Shown here: positions 1 to 7,099 of the stretch, piece by piece
Numbering within the stretch: position 1 is the stretch's first letter
Layout of the letters: each line of letters starts with the position of its first letter
Notes under the pieces: generated by a model
Told to the model about the DNA's origin: nothing
Databases searched by the model: none
Seen by the model: the letters and a program-made list of their open reading frames with translations, nothing else
DNA from: DATLFA01 sp039934635
Lineage (GTDB): Bacteria; Actinomycetota; Acidimicrobiia; Acidimicrobiales; WLNW01
Reading direction: 5' to 3'
Assembly: GCA_039934635.1 (NCBI GenBank)
Contig: JBDTLT010000169.1
Span: 1-12,060, forward strand
Length of the DNA stretch: 12,060 bases
Made by a program: the position numbers and the translations under genes

Positions 1-2297
1 CGGTGGTGCTCGCGGCCGGTGCCGGCGCACGACGCACCGCGACGGCGCTCGAACGGTTTCGCGAGACCAGCCTGTCGGCGGACGTCGAATTGGCGACTGC
101 ACAGCCGACCTCGGAGCAACTCGACGCGCTACGCCGCGTCGACGGCGTGGCGGCAGTAGCAGTGCTGAGCGCGCGTGGCGTGCAGATACCGACGGTGCCC
201 GACCTGCAGTCGATCGGCGCCGTGGTCGACGACCAGTTCGGCGTGACCATCGATCGCGACCGAATCGTGGCCGGGCGGGCGCCCGACCCATCGGTTGCCG
301 ACGAGATCGCCCTCGGCGAAGGACTCGCGACGTTGTTACATCTCGGCGTGGGCGATCACCTCGACGCCGCCTCGTATACGCCCGATCAGATCGAGGCCAT
401 CTTGGGCGGGACAGCAGACGCCGGCGCCTTCGCGGGCCCGACCGTGCGGCTGCAGATCGTCGGCATCAGCCGCCGACCCCTCGATTTGGGCTTCACGGGC
501 GCGGCCGGCGGGCTGCTGGTGCTGACCCCTGCCTTCGAGCGTGAGTACGCGGACACCGTCGGGCAGTTCGGTGCCCGAGTGCGCATCCGCGTGCACGACG
601 GGGCCGATGTCGCGGCCGTCGAGGCGGCGGCGCGGGCCATCTTCGGCGATGCGGTGTTCGTCAATAGACGACTGGCTGACGAGACCGAAGGCGCGCGCGA
701 TGCGACCGACCTACTCACTCTGGCGATGTGGCTCTTCGCCGCGATCGCTGCGATCGCGGGCGCTGTCGCGATCGGGTTCGTGCTGACCCGCGAAATCTCG
801 CTGGCGAGCCGCGATCATTCGACCCTGCGAGCGCTCGGTTTCACGCGACGCGAGCGCGTGGCGACGACCGCACCGGTCGCATTGATTGCCGGCGGCGCAG
901 GTGCCTTGCTCGCGGTGCTCGGGGCGGTCGCCATCTCTCCACTCCTCCCATTCGGCGTTGCCCGCCGGGCCGACCCCGACGTGGGTGTGCACGCGGATTG
1001 GGTGGTCATCGCGCTGGGCACCGTGGGCAGCCTCTTGATCATCGCTCTCGTCGCGCTGGTCGTAGCGTGGCGCGCGTCGTCGCTCGTGCCACAAGGCCGT
1101 TGGGTTTCGCCCACGCGGGCTCGTTCGTCACGAGTCGGCGACGGCATCGCCGGCGCCGGCCTGCCACCGACCGTCGCCAACGGAGTACGGATGGCGCTCG
1201 AGCCGAGCAACGGCGGGACTGCGCTGCCCGTTCGATCGGCGTGGGTGGCCGCCGTGTTCGGCATTGCGAGCGTGACCGCCGTTCTCGTGTTCGCGGCGAG
1301 CCTGGGACACCTCGTCGCGACACCAAAGCTCTATGGCTGGACGTGGGACTTCAAGACTCTCGACTACACATCGAACACCCCGTGCGGAGCGGACGACTAT
1401 GGCCTTACTCAGGTGGCGGGGATCAGTGCCGCCGCCGAAGTCTGCTACTACGTGCTCGCCGTCGACGGTCGTCCAGCGCCGGGTTTGGCCTTCACGCCGC
1501 TGAGCGGCGAACCGATCGGTCCCGAGGTCATGGCCGGACGCGCGCCGCGCGATGACGACGAGGTCGCGCTCGGATCGACGACCTTGCAGAAATTGGGCAA
1601 ACACATCGGCGACATGGTGAACGTGCACGGTCGATTCACCGACCGCGAGTACGAGATCGTCGGCAGGGTCGCGTTCCCCACGCTCGGGCAGGCACAGCCA
1701 CTCGCCGACGGTGTCGCATTGACGGGCGCAGGCCTCGCGCCGATCTTCGATCAGAACATATTTTCCCGCTACTTCGTCGGCAACTTCGCGGACGACTCTG
1801 ACCGCAGCACCGTCGAGCGCGACATCGCGTCGATTCCACAGCTCACGGCCCCCACAGGTCCGACCCTTCCTTCCGAGATCGATCGGCTGCGCCAGATCAA
1901 CTGGTTTCCCGCTTCGCTGGCGGCGCTGATCGGCGCGCTCGCGTTCTACGCGGTCGGGTACGCGCTCATCACCTCGGTACGGCGCCGTCGTCGAGAGTTG
2001 GCCATCTTGAAGACCCTGGGCTTCAGTCGTCGACAAGTGCGCGCAACCGTCGCGTGGCAAGCGACCGCGTTGGCGACGATCGGCGTGATCGGCGGGATCC
2101 CTGTCGGACTTCTGATCGGGGTGCAGGTCTGGCAACGCGTCGCGCATTCGCTCGGCGTCGAGTCCGTGCTGCGTGTGCCAACACTGCTCGTCCTCGCCCA
2201 GATTCCGATTGCGCTCGTCCTAGTGAACCTGGTCGCGTTCTTCCCCGCGCGGAGCGCCGCCCGCACCCTCCCGTCAGAGGCGCTGCGGTCAGAATGA
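1..2297 (+). CDS. FtsX-like ABC transporter permease, two-domain (5' partial)
   Basis: The frame is open to the left edge, so the N-terminus with its first membrane helix is missing; the visible GTG at 3 is not taken as the start. The 764 visible residues show the duplicated FtsX/MacB-like plan: an extracytoplasmic domain (about 20-230), three membrane segments (about 236-262, 287-316, 333-356), a fourth (about 412-437), a second extracytoplasmic domain (about 440-630) and three more (about 637-658, 682-706, 727-748). Two copies of a cytoplasmic motif, LRALGFTRRERV (275-286) and LKTLGFSRRQVRA (669-681), sit after TM helices at equivalent places. This is typical of the FtsX region that contacts the ATPase. 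Such permeases work with a separate ATPase, usually encoded just upstream, here outside the window. Substrates of the family include lipids, lipoproteins and peptides; none can be chosen here. The stop is one base before the next ATG, so co-transcription with amidohydrolase A is likely. Family call is firm; function is open. Confidence 0.9.
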   Translation, partial: VVLAAGAGARRTATALERFRETSLSADVELATAQPTSEQLDALRRVDGVAAVAVLSARGVQIPTVPDLQSIGAVVDDQFGVTIDRDRIVAGRAPDPSVADEIALGEGLATLLHLGVGDHLDAASYTPDQIEAILGGTADAGAFAGPTVRLQIVGISRRPLDLGFTGAAGGLLVLTPAFEREYADTVGQFGARVRIRVHDGADVAAVEAAARAIFGDAVFVNRRLADETEGARDATDLLTLAMWLFAAIAAIAGAVAIGFVLTREISLASRDHSTLRALGFTRRERVATTAPVALIAGGAGALLAVLGAVAISPLLPFGVARRADPDVGVHADWVVIALGTVGSLLIIALVALVVAWRASSLVPQGRWVSPTRARSSRVGDGIAGAGLPPTVANGVRMALEPSNGGTALPVRSAWVAAVFGIASVTAVLVFAASLGHLVATPKLYGWTWDFKTLDYTSNTPCGADDYGLTQVAGISAAAEVCYYVLAVDGRPAPGLAFTPLSGEPIGPEVMAGRAPRDDDEVALGSTTLQKLGKHIGDMVNVHGRFTDREYEIVGRVAFPTLGQAQPLADGVALTGAGLAPIFDQNIFSRYFVGNFADDSDRSTVERDIASIPQLTAPTGPTLPSEIDRLRQINWFPASLAALIGALAFYAVGYALITSVRRRRRELAILKTLGFSRRQVRATVAWQATALATIGVIGGIPVGLLIGVQVWQRVAHSLGVESVLRVPTLLVLAQIPIALVLVNLVAFFPARSAARTLPSEALRSE

Positions 2298-2298
2298 C

Positions 2299-3654
2299 AT
2301 GTCTTTTCTCGATAGTCTGACCGGTGACGCGGGGGTGGACGTTGTGAGCGAACCGTTGATCATCGTGTCGAGCGATACCCATGTCGGCCCCCGCTTGGCC
2401 GAAGACCTACGGCCCTACTGCCCCGCCAAGTATCTCGACGAGTTCGACGCATACACCGCCGCCAACGTCGAACCGGTCGGCTCGTTCGGGCGCGCGCCCG
2501 GCACGGGGTTTGCGATCGCCGGCGTCGAGCCCAAGAAGGCAACGGGCTCACGCATTCGCAACTTTCAGACCGAGGGCCACTACGACATCAACGCCCGACT
2601 TCGTGACATGGATTATGACGGTGTCGCCGCCGGTGTGATCTTCCACGGCAGCCAAAACGGCCAACCATTCCCGTTTCGTCTTCATCTGCTGGCGGGTGCA
2701 GGCAAGGGCAATCTGCCCGCCGAAGATCCCGAGATCGCACGCGCCGGCAATGAGATCTACAACCGCTGGTTGGGCGACTTCGTGTCGGTCCAGCCTCACC
2801 GTCACGTCGGTCTCGCGCAGCTGTCGATGTGGGATATCGAACAAGCGACACGCGAAGTGCGCGCGGCAGCGGCGCTCGGTCTCAAAGGCATCAACCTGCC
2901 CGCGCAGCGCGACGGCATCCCGCCGTACAACGACCGGGCATGGGATCCGTTTTGGTCCACCTGCGTCGAACTGCGCATGGTGCTGGCGAACCACGGTGGG
3001 CAGATCACGCCCGAGGTGAGCGCCCCCGGCGCGTACCAGATTGCGTCGATGGAGCTGATGGCGATGTCGCGGGTCTCGATCATCTCTCGCCTCGTATTCG
3101 GCGGTGTGTTCGAACGTCATCCCGATCTCACGCTCGTCATCACCGAACGTCCCGGTGCGTGGTTGGCGACGATCATCGACGAGATGGACTCGTTGTTCGA
3201 CTCGGGTTCGGTCTCGTCGCCGCTCGATCACCTCACGAGATGCCCCAGCGACTACGTGCGCAGCAACGTCTTCGTCGGCGCCAGCTTTCACGCGCGCTTC
3301 GAAGCCCTCGCCGCCGAGCGCGATGGCTACACCGACAACGTGTGTTGGGGCTCGGACTATCCCCACACCGAAGGTACGTTCCAATATCCGACCGACTGGA
3401 ATGACGAGCCGGTCACACATCTTGCGCTTCGCTCGAGCTACGCGGGGCTCCCGCATGCCGTGATTCGCAACATGGTCGGCGAGAATGCGATCCGCGCGTA
3501 TGGCCTCGACCGCGCCGCCCTCGCAACCACCGCAGCGCGCATCGGTGCGCCGACGATCGAATCGATCGACCGACCGCTCGCCGAGATCCCGCGGCGAGGC
3601 GGCGACCTCGCCGGTGGCAGTCTCGCCTTTCGCACGACCGGTGTATGGAGTTAG
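2299..3654 (+). CDS. amidohydrolase-2 family metal-dependent hydrolase (A)
   Basis: A 451-residue TIM-barrel hydrolase of the amidohydrolase-2 (ACMSD-like) group. Visible ligand candidates are D26 and H28 in SSDTH after the first strand, H232 in ANHGG, and D353 with H356 in GSDYPH. The barrel-typical GLKGINLPAQ lies at 194-203. Members hydrolyse or decarboxylate small cyclic or aromatic compounds in the cytoplasm; the substrate here is unknown. The usual first motif HxH reads D-T-H, a common variant in the actinobacterial long members. Start: ATG 2299 lies 1 nt after the permease stop but has a poor ribosome site. GTG 2344, 5 nt after a GGTGG, gives a protein beginning MSEPLIIVSSDTH and is an equally good or better start. 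The gene is probably in an operon with the FtsX permease. Only 24 bp separate its stop from the convergent ABC exporter stop, and no clear terminator hairpin is seen there. Confidence 0.88.
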   Translation: MSFLDSLTGDAGVDVVSEPLIIVSSDTHVGPRLAEDLRPYCPAKYLDEFDAYTAANVEPVGSFGRAPGTGFAIAGVEPKKATGSRIRNFQTEGHYDINARLRDMDYDGVAAGVIFHGSQNGQPFPFRLHLLAGAGKGNLPAEDPEIARAGNEIYNRWLGDFVSVQPHRHVGLAQLSMWDIEQATREVRAAAALGLKGINLPAQRDGIPPYNDRAWDPFWSTCVELRMVLANHGGQITPEVSAPGAYQIASMELMAMSRVSIISRLVFGGVFERHPDLTLVITERPGAWLATIIDEMDSLFDSGSVSSPLDHLTRCPSDYVRSNVFVGASFHARFEALAAERDGYTDNVCWGSDYPHTEGTFQYPTDWNDEPVTHLALRSSYAGLPHAVIRNMVGENAIRAYGLDRAALATTAARIGAPTIESIDRPLAEIPRRGGDLAGGSLAFRTTGVWS

Positions 3655-3678
3655 CTCACGGCCGCGCGTGCTGCCGCG

Positions 3679-5544
3679 TCACAACAAGTTTGCACGATCG
3701 GGTTCGGCATCGAAGTAGGCGGAGGCCTGCATCGTGAACAGCTCGGCGTACGTGCCGCCCAGGGCCATGAGCTCGGCGTGCGATCCTGCTTCGACGATAC
3801 GACCCTGGTCGAGCACGTAAATCCGATCTGCATTGCGCACTGTGGAGAAGCGGTGCGAGATCAGCAGCACGGTACGGCTACGGAAAAGCTCGCGGATGCG
3901 CTCGAAGAGTTCGTGCTCGGCGCGCGCATCGAGCGCAGCCGTGGGTTCGTCGAGGATGACGAACGGCGCGTCGCGGAAGAATGCACGCGCGATCGCGACG
4001 CGCTGCCACTGACCGATCGACAGATCAGTACCTTCTTGGAACTGGCGCCCGAGGTTGGTGTCATAGCCCTCGGGCAATCGCTCGACGAAGTCGTGGGCGC
4101 CCGCGCGCTGCGACGCGGCGATGACGGCCTCTCTGTCGGACGCCCGGCGCGGATTGCCCAGCCCGATGTTGTCGGCGAGCGACAGCCAGTACCGCATGAA
4201 GTCCTGGAACACCACCGTGATGCTGCGGCGCACACTGTCGGGATCGTGATCGGCGAGGTCGCGGCCGTCCCACGTGATCCGGCCCTCGGACGGCTCGTAG
4301 AGGTGTGCCAACAACTTGGCCAGCGTCGTCTTGCCCGAGCCGTTCTCGCCGACGAGCGCAATGACCTCTCCTCGGCGGAGTTCGACCGTGACGCCGTCGA
4401 GGGCTTTGCGCGGCGCGTCGGGATAGCGGAACGAGACGTTGTCGACCACGATCTGATCGAACTGTTCGGGGACCGCCTCCGCACTGGGGGTTCGCGTGAG
4501 ACCGCGCGCGAGTTCGACGAATTCGCGCTGGTCATCGAGGAACAGCGCCGCTTCGTGGAGGTTCGTCGAGCCGGCGATCATGTTCTCGAGTCGGCCCTGG
4601 ATCTGTGACAAGCCCGTGTAGGCCGCGCCGGCGGCGGCGAGCGAGAGACCACCGCGGGCGAGGAACCAGAGCAGCGCGCCGAGGACGAGCGCTTCGAGCA
4701 CCGAGGTCACGAGACGCGCTGCGATCAATCGCTTGGCGCGCGTGCGGGCGACACCCCGCAACTCGTCGAGTCGCTTGACGCTGAGATCTCGGTAACGGTC
4801 GATGAAGGTATCGCCGAGATCGAAAGCGCGGATTTCCTTTGCCGCATCGCGCATCGTGAGTAAGCCGGCTATGTAGCTGCGTTGACGTTCGAGCGGCGTC
4901 ATGCGGCGCGCCCAACGGAACATCATCCGGTTGTTGAGTCGGTTGGCGATGACCACCGGTATGTAGGCGACGACAATCACCGGCAGCAGCCACGGTTCGA
5001 GGGTGAAGAGTGCGATGCCGATACCGACGGTGCCGAGAAGTCCACTGATCAGCGACACGATGGACTGCACGACCTGCATCGGGCGCGACATCGCGTTCAT
5101 CTGTGCCCGCTGAAGGCGGTCGTAGAAGGTGGGCTCCTCGAAAGCGATCAAGTCGACTCGGGCGGCCACATCGAGCATCTCGCTCATCGCGAGCTGCTGC
5201 ACGCGCTCGCTGAATATCTGCTGTCGCGTGTTGCGGAGTTGCCCGATCAGCATGCTGATCGCCGAGATGACGGCCAGAGTGATCGCCGCGGGCAGCGCGT
5301 CGCGCACGACCGTCTCGCGGTCGCCCGATTTGAGTAGATGCTCGAGCACATTGCGCGTGATGAGGATCTGGGCGGCCGCGATCGCGCTGCGCAAGAGATC
5401 GACCGATGTCGTCAGCACCATCGACCATCGGTCGGCGCGCCACACGAGCCGGAACGCGGAGCCGACCAACGCGGGGAGCTGTCGTAGCGGGCGCGAGGGG
5501 GCAGGCTGGTTCCAATACTCCGGACCTCTGCCCACCATCATCAT
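3679..5544 (-). CDS. ABC exporter, fused membrane and ATPase domains (half-transporter)
   Basis: A 621-residue half-transporter: an N-terminal exporter-type membrane domain (about 30-330) and a C-terminal ATPase (about 362-608). ATPase motifs are complete: Walker A with K405 (GENGSGKT, 399-406), Q-loop Q447, signature LSIGQ (508-512), Walker B FVILDE (528-533, catalytic E533), D-loop after TAALDA and H-loop H564. The signature has I for the usual G and runs into GQWQR. GQWQ and the FEEPTFYDRLQRA stretch (135-147) resemble exporters of the NisT/SpaT peptide-exporter type. A homodimer is expected to pump a lipid, drug or peptide outward; no C39 peptidase domain is present and no precursor peptide was seen nearby. 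The start is the first of three tandem ATGs; it overlaps the TGA of amidohydrolase B as ATGA, so translation is likely coupled. Family is certain, substrate unknown. Confidence 0.93.
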   Translation of the reverse strand: MMMVGRGPEYWNQPAPSRPLRQLPALVGSAFRLVWRADRWSMVLTTSVDLLRSAIAAAQILITRNVLEHLLKSGDRETVVRDALPAAITLAVISAISMLIGQLRNTRQQIFSERVQQLAMSEMLDVAARVDLIAFEEPTFYDRLQRAQMNAMSRPMQVVQSIVSLISGLLGTVGIGIALFTLEPWLLPVIVVAYIPVVIANRLNNRMMFRWARRMTPLERQRSYIAGLLTMRDAAKEIRAFDLGDTFIDRYRDLSVKRLDELRGVARTRAKRLIAARLVTSVLEALVLGALLWFLARGGLSLAAAGAAYTGLSQIQGRLENMIAGSTNLHEAALFLDDQREFVELARGLTRTPSAEAVPEQFDQIVVDNVSFRYPDAPRKALDGVTVELRRGEVIALVGENGSGKTTLAKLLAHLYEPSEGRITWDGRDLADHDPDSVRRSITVVFQDFMRYWLSLADNIGLGNPRRASDREAVIAASQRAGAHDFVERLPEGYDTNLGRQFQEGTDLSIGQWQRVAIARAFFRDAPFVILDEPTAALDARAEHELFERIRELFRSRTVLLISHRFSTVRNADRIYVLDQGRIVEAGSHAELMALGGTYAELFTMQASAYFDAEPDRANLL

Positions 5545-6368
5545 GGCAAGCGCAGGATTCGCCGCAAGTTGCCACCGAGGATCGCCGCTTTGTGCTCGGT
5601 CGGGAGGTCGTTCTCGGCGAGCTTGTCGAGGACCACGCTCGGCTGCGGATCGCCCATCATCGAGTAGTAGTCGGTGCCGAACACCAGCCGCTCGGGCCCG
5701 ACCGCATTGATCATCGCTTCGACGAAGAGGTAGTGGTGCGCAAGGCTCGTGTCGAAGACCATGTTGGGTGTCTCTTTCGCGATCACGACGGCGTGACGCG
5801 CGTGTTCGGCGCCCCCGAACGCGTCGAGCACGACGATCGTCGTGTCGGGCACGGCGCGGGCGACTTGTTGCGCCCGCCAGATCGCTTCGTCGGGCACGCC
5901 TTCAACCGCGTGGATGAACGGCACCAACCCGAGCTCGGCCGCGGCCCGTACAAGTGCAAGTACGAGCGGGCTGTCGGTCTGCACTCCCTGAAACCGAGTG
6001 TGCACGCTCACACCGACCAGGCCGAGTTCGTCGCGCATGCGCTGCAGCTCTGCGATACCCGCCGTGCCGTGCAGCGGCTCGACGATGCCAAGAGCCGCGG
6101 GAAAGCGGTGCGGATTCGCATCACGGTACGCGGCCACGCCGTTGTTGATGCGGCGCGTGTCGGCAACGCCATCGGGGCGGAGGTAACCGTGGCCGGGAAT
6201 CACGATCGCCTGGTCGACACCTTGGCGATCCATTGCCGACAAGCGGCGTTCGAGCTCGACCAGCGCGGGATCCTTGCCGGCCTCGACGCCGGCGAACACG
6301 AAGCCCTGGGCCTCGAGCGATCCGACGTGATGATGGCAGTCGATCACGGTACATCCGGCAATAGTCAC
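5541..6368 (-). CDS. amidohydrolase-2 family protein (B), coupled to ABC exporter
   Basis: A 275-residue single-domain protein of the amidohydrolase-2 superfamily, near the family's usual short length. The first strand ends in DCHHHVG, giving H12 and H14 as metal ligands; FIHA supplies H153 and VFGTDYY supplies D233. Where most relatives have an AHxGG motif, this one reads LDAFGG (181-186), so one usual metal-ligand His is replaced. It may bind one metal, or use a variant site. Start is GTG at 6368 (MTIAGCTVID), with GGGGGAGAG directly upstream on the minus strand. The stop shares bases with the ATG of the exporter (ATGA), so the two are one translational unit. It is only distantly similar by eye to amidohydrolase A: shorter, with different motif contexts. 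Reaction unknown; the context suggests processing of something carried or detoxified by the exporter, which is inference. Confidence 0.88.
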   Translation of the reverse strand: MTIAGCTVIDCHHHVGSLEAQGFVFAGVEAGKDPALVELERRLSAMDRQGVDQAIVIPGHGYLRPDGVADTRRINNGVAAYRDANPHRFPAALGIVEPLHGTAGIAELQRMRDELGLVGVSVHTRFQGVQTDSPLVLALVRAAAELGLVPFIHAVEGVPDEAIWRAQQVARAVPDTTIVVLDAFGGAEHARHAVVIAKETPNMVFDTSLAHHYLFVEAMINAVGPERLVFGTDYYSMMGDPQPSVVLDKLAENDLPTEHKAAILGGNLRRILRLP

Positions 6369-6384
6369 GGCTCTCCCCCGACGG

Positions 6385-6418
6385 ATCTCGTTGTGGCGCG
6401 GTCAGCGCGCCCCGAGAT
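6385..6418 (-). terminator. bipartite hairpin in the gap between regulator and amidohydrolase B
   Basis: Within the 74-bp gap 6369-6442, ATCTCG (6385-6390) pairs with CGAGAT (6413-6418), and inside them GGCGCG (6395-6400) pairs with CGCGCC (6406-6411) around a 5-nt loop. The internal loop is 4 nt on one side and 1 nt on the other. A perfect 12-bp palindrome, GCCGGCGCCGGC (6430-6441), lies directly after the regulator's stop codon. Read on the minus strand, this could end the two-component transcript or act in the leader of amidohydrolase B. There is no U-run after the stem, so it is not a textbook intrinsic terminator, and GC-rich DNA forms such stems often. Confidence 0.35.
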
Positions 6419-6442
6419 TACGCGTCAACGCCGGCGCCGGCC

Positions 6443-7099
6443 TCAGTTCGCCGCGGCCCTGAGGTACGCAAGTACTGCGGCGACTCGCCGGTGCTCGTGG
6501 CCCTCGGGTGCCAACCCCAGCTTGGTGAACACGCGGTTCACGTGCGTCTCGACGGTGCGCAGCCCGACTGTCAGTCGTTCCGCGATCGCCGCATTCGCGA
6601 GGCCTTCGGCCATTAGGCCGAGCACCTCCTGTTCGCGTTCGCTGAGCGTGGCACCGAGCCGACCCGCCGGCCGCGAGAGCGACACAAGTTGCTTGACGAC
6701 TTGAGGGTCGAGAGCAGTACCGCCGGCCGCCACGCGGCGCACACTGGCGAGGAACTCGTCGATGTCGAGCACACGATCCTTCAGCAGATAGCCCAAGCCA
6801 CCGCGATCGTCGCGGAAGAGCTCCCACGCGCTGTGGGTATCGAGATGTTGACTGAGTAACAGCACACCCGGTGCCGGTGATCGGGCGCGCAACAGGTGGG
6901 CCGCTCTGATGCCTTCGTCGGTGAAGTCAGGCGCCATGCGAATGTCGAGGATGACGACGTCGGGCGCGGTGCGGTCGACTGTGTCAGAAAGGTCTCGTGC
7001 GGACGCCAGCGCCGCGACCACGTCCATGCCATCGTCGACGAGTATCCGGGAGAGCCCCTCGCGGATCAACGCTGAGTCGTCTACGACGATCACGCGCAC
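6443..7099 (-). CDS. NarL/LuxR-family response regulator
   Basis: A 218-residue response regulator of standard size. The receiver domain (1-120) has the acidic pair D7/D8, phospho-acceptor D52 in VVILDIRM, S83 at the switch position and K107 in GYLLKD. The C-terminal LuxR-type helix-turn-helix (about 152-196) runs from LSEREQEVLGLMAEG through TVETHVNRVFTKLGL. It should bind DNA as a dimer when phosphorylated by the kinase encoded upstream. The open frame continues far upstream, but that part is the antisense-like shadow of the kinase gene. The receiver fold begins at VRVIVVDDS, so GTG 7099 is chosen; GTG 7093 (a GTGA overlap with the kinase stop) is the alternative. Either way the gene overlaps the kinase end by a few bases and has no strong ribosome site of its own, so translational coupling is expected. 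Confidence 0.93.
   Translation of the reverse strand: MRVIVVDDSALIREGLSRILVDDGMDVVAALASARDLSDTVDRTAPDVVILDIRMAPDFTDEGIRAAHLLRARSPAPGVLLLSQHLDTHSAWELFRDDRGGLGYLLKDRVLDIDEFLASVRRVAAGGTALDPQVVKQLVSLSRPAGRLGATLSEREQEVLGLMAEGLANAAIAERLTVGLRTVETHVNRVFTKLGLAPEGHEHRRVAAVLAYLRAAAN

Noticed and set aside
1128..2147. Minus-strand open frame (about 339 codons) opposite the FtsX permease
   Set aside because: The permease frame has membrane helices and the FtsX motifs; the reverse frame is a low-complexity charged shadow.
3655..3678. Possible bidirectional terminator between the convergent amidohydrolase A and exporter genes
   Set aside because: The 24 bp are GC-rich, but I found no stable inverted repeat with a T-run on either strand.
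5406..6704. Plus-strand open frame (about 432 codons) opposite amidohydrolase B
   Set aside because: It spans two real minus-strand genes and the gap between them, and has no ribosome site or recognisable motif.
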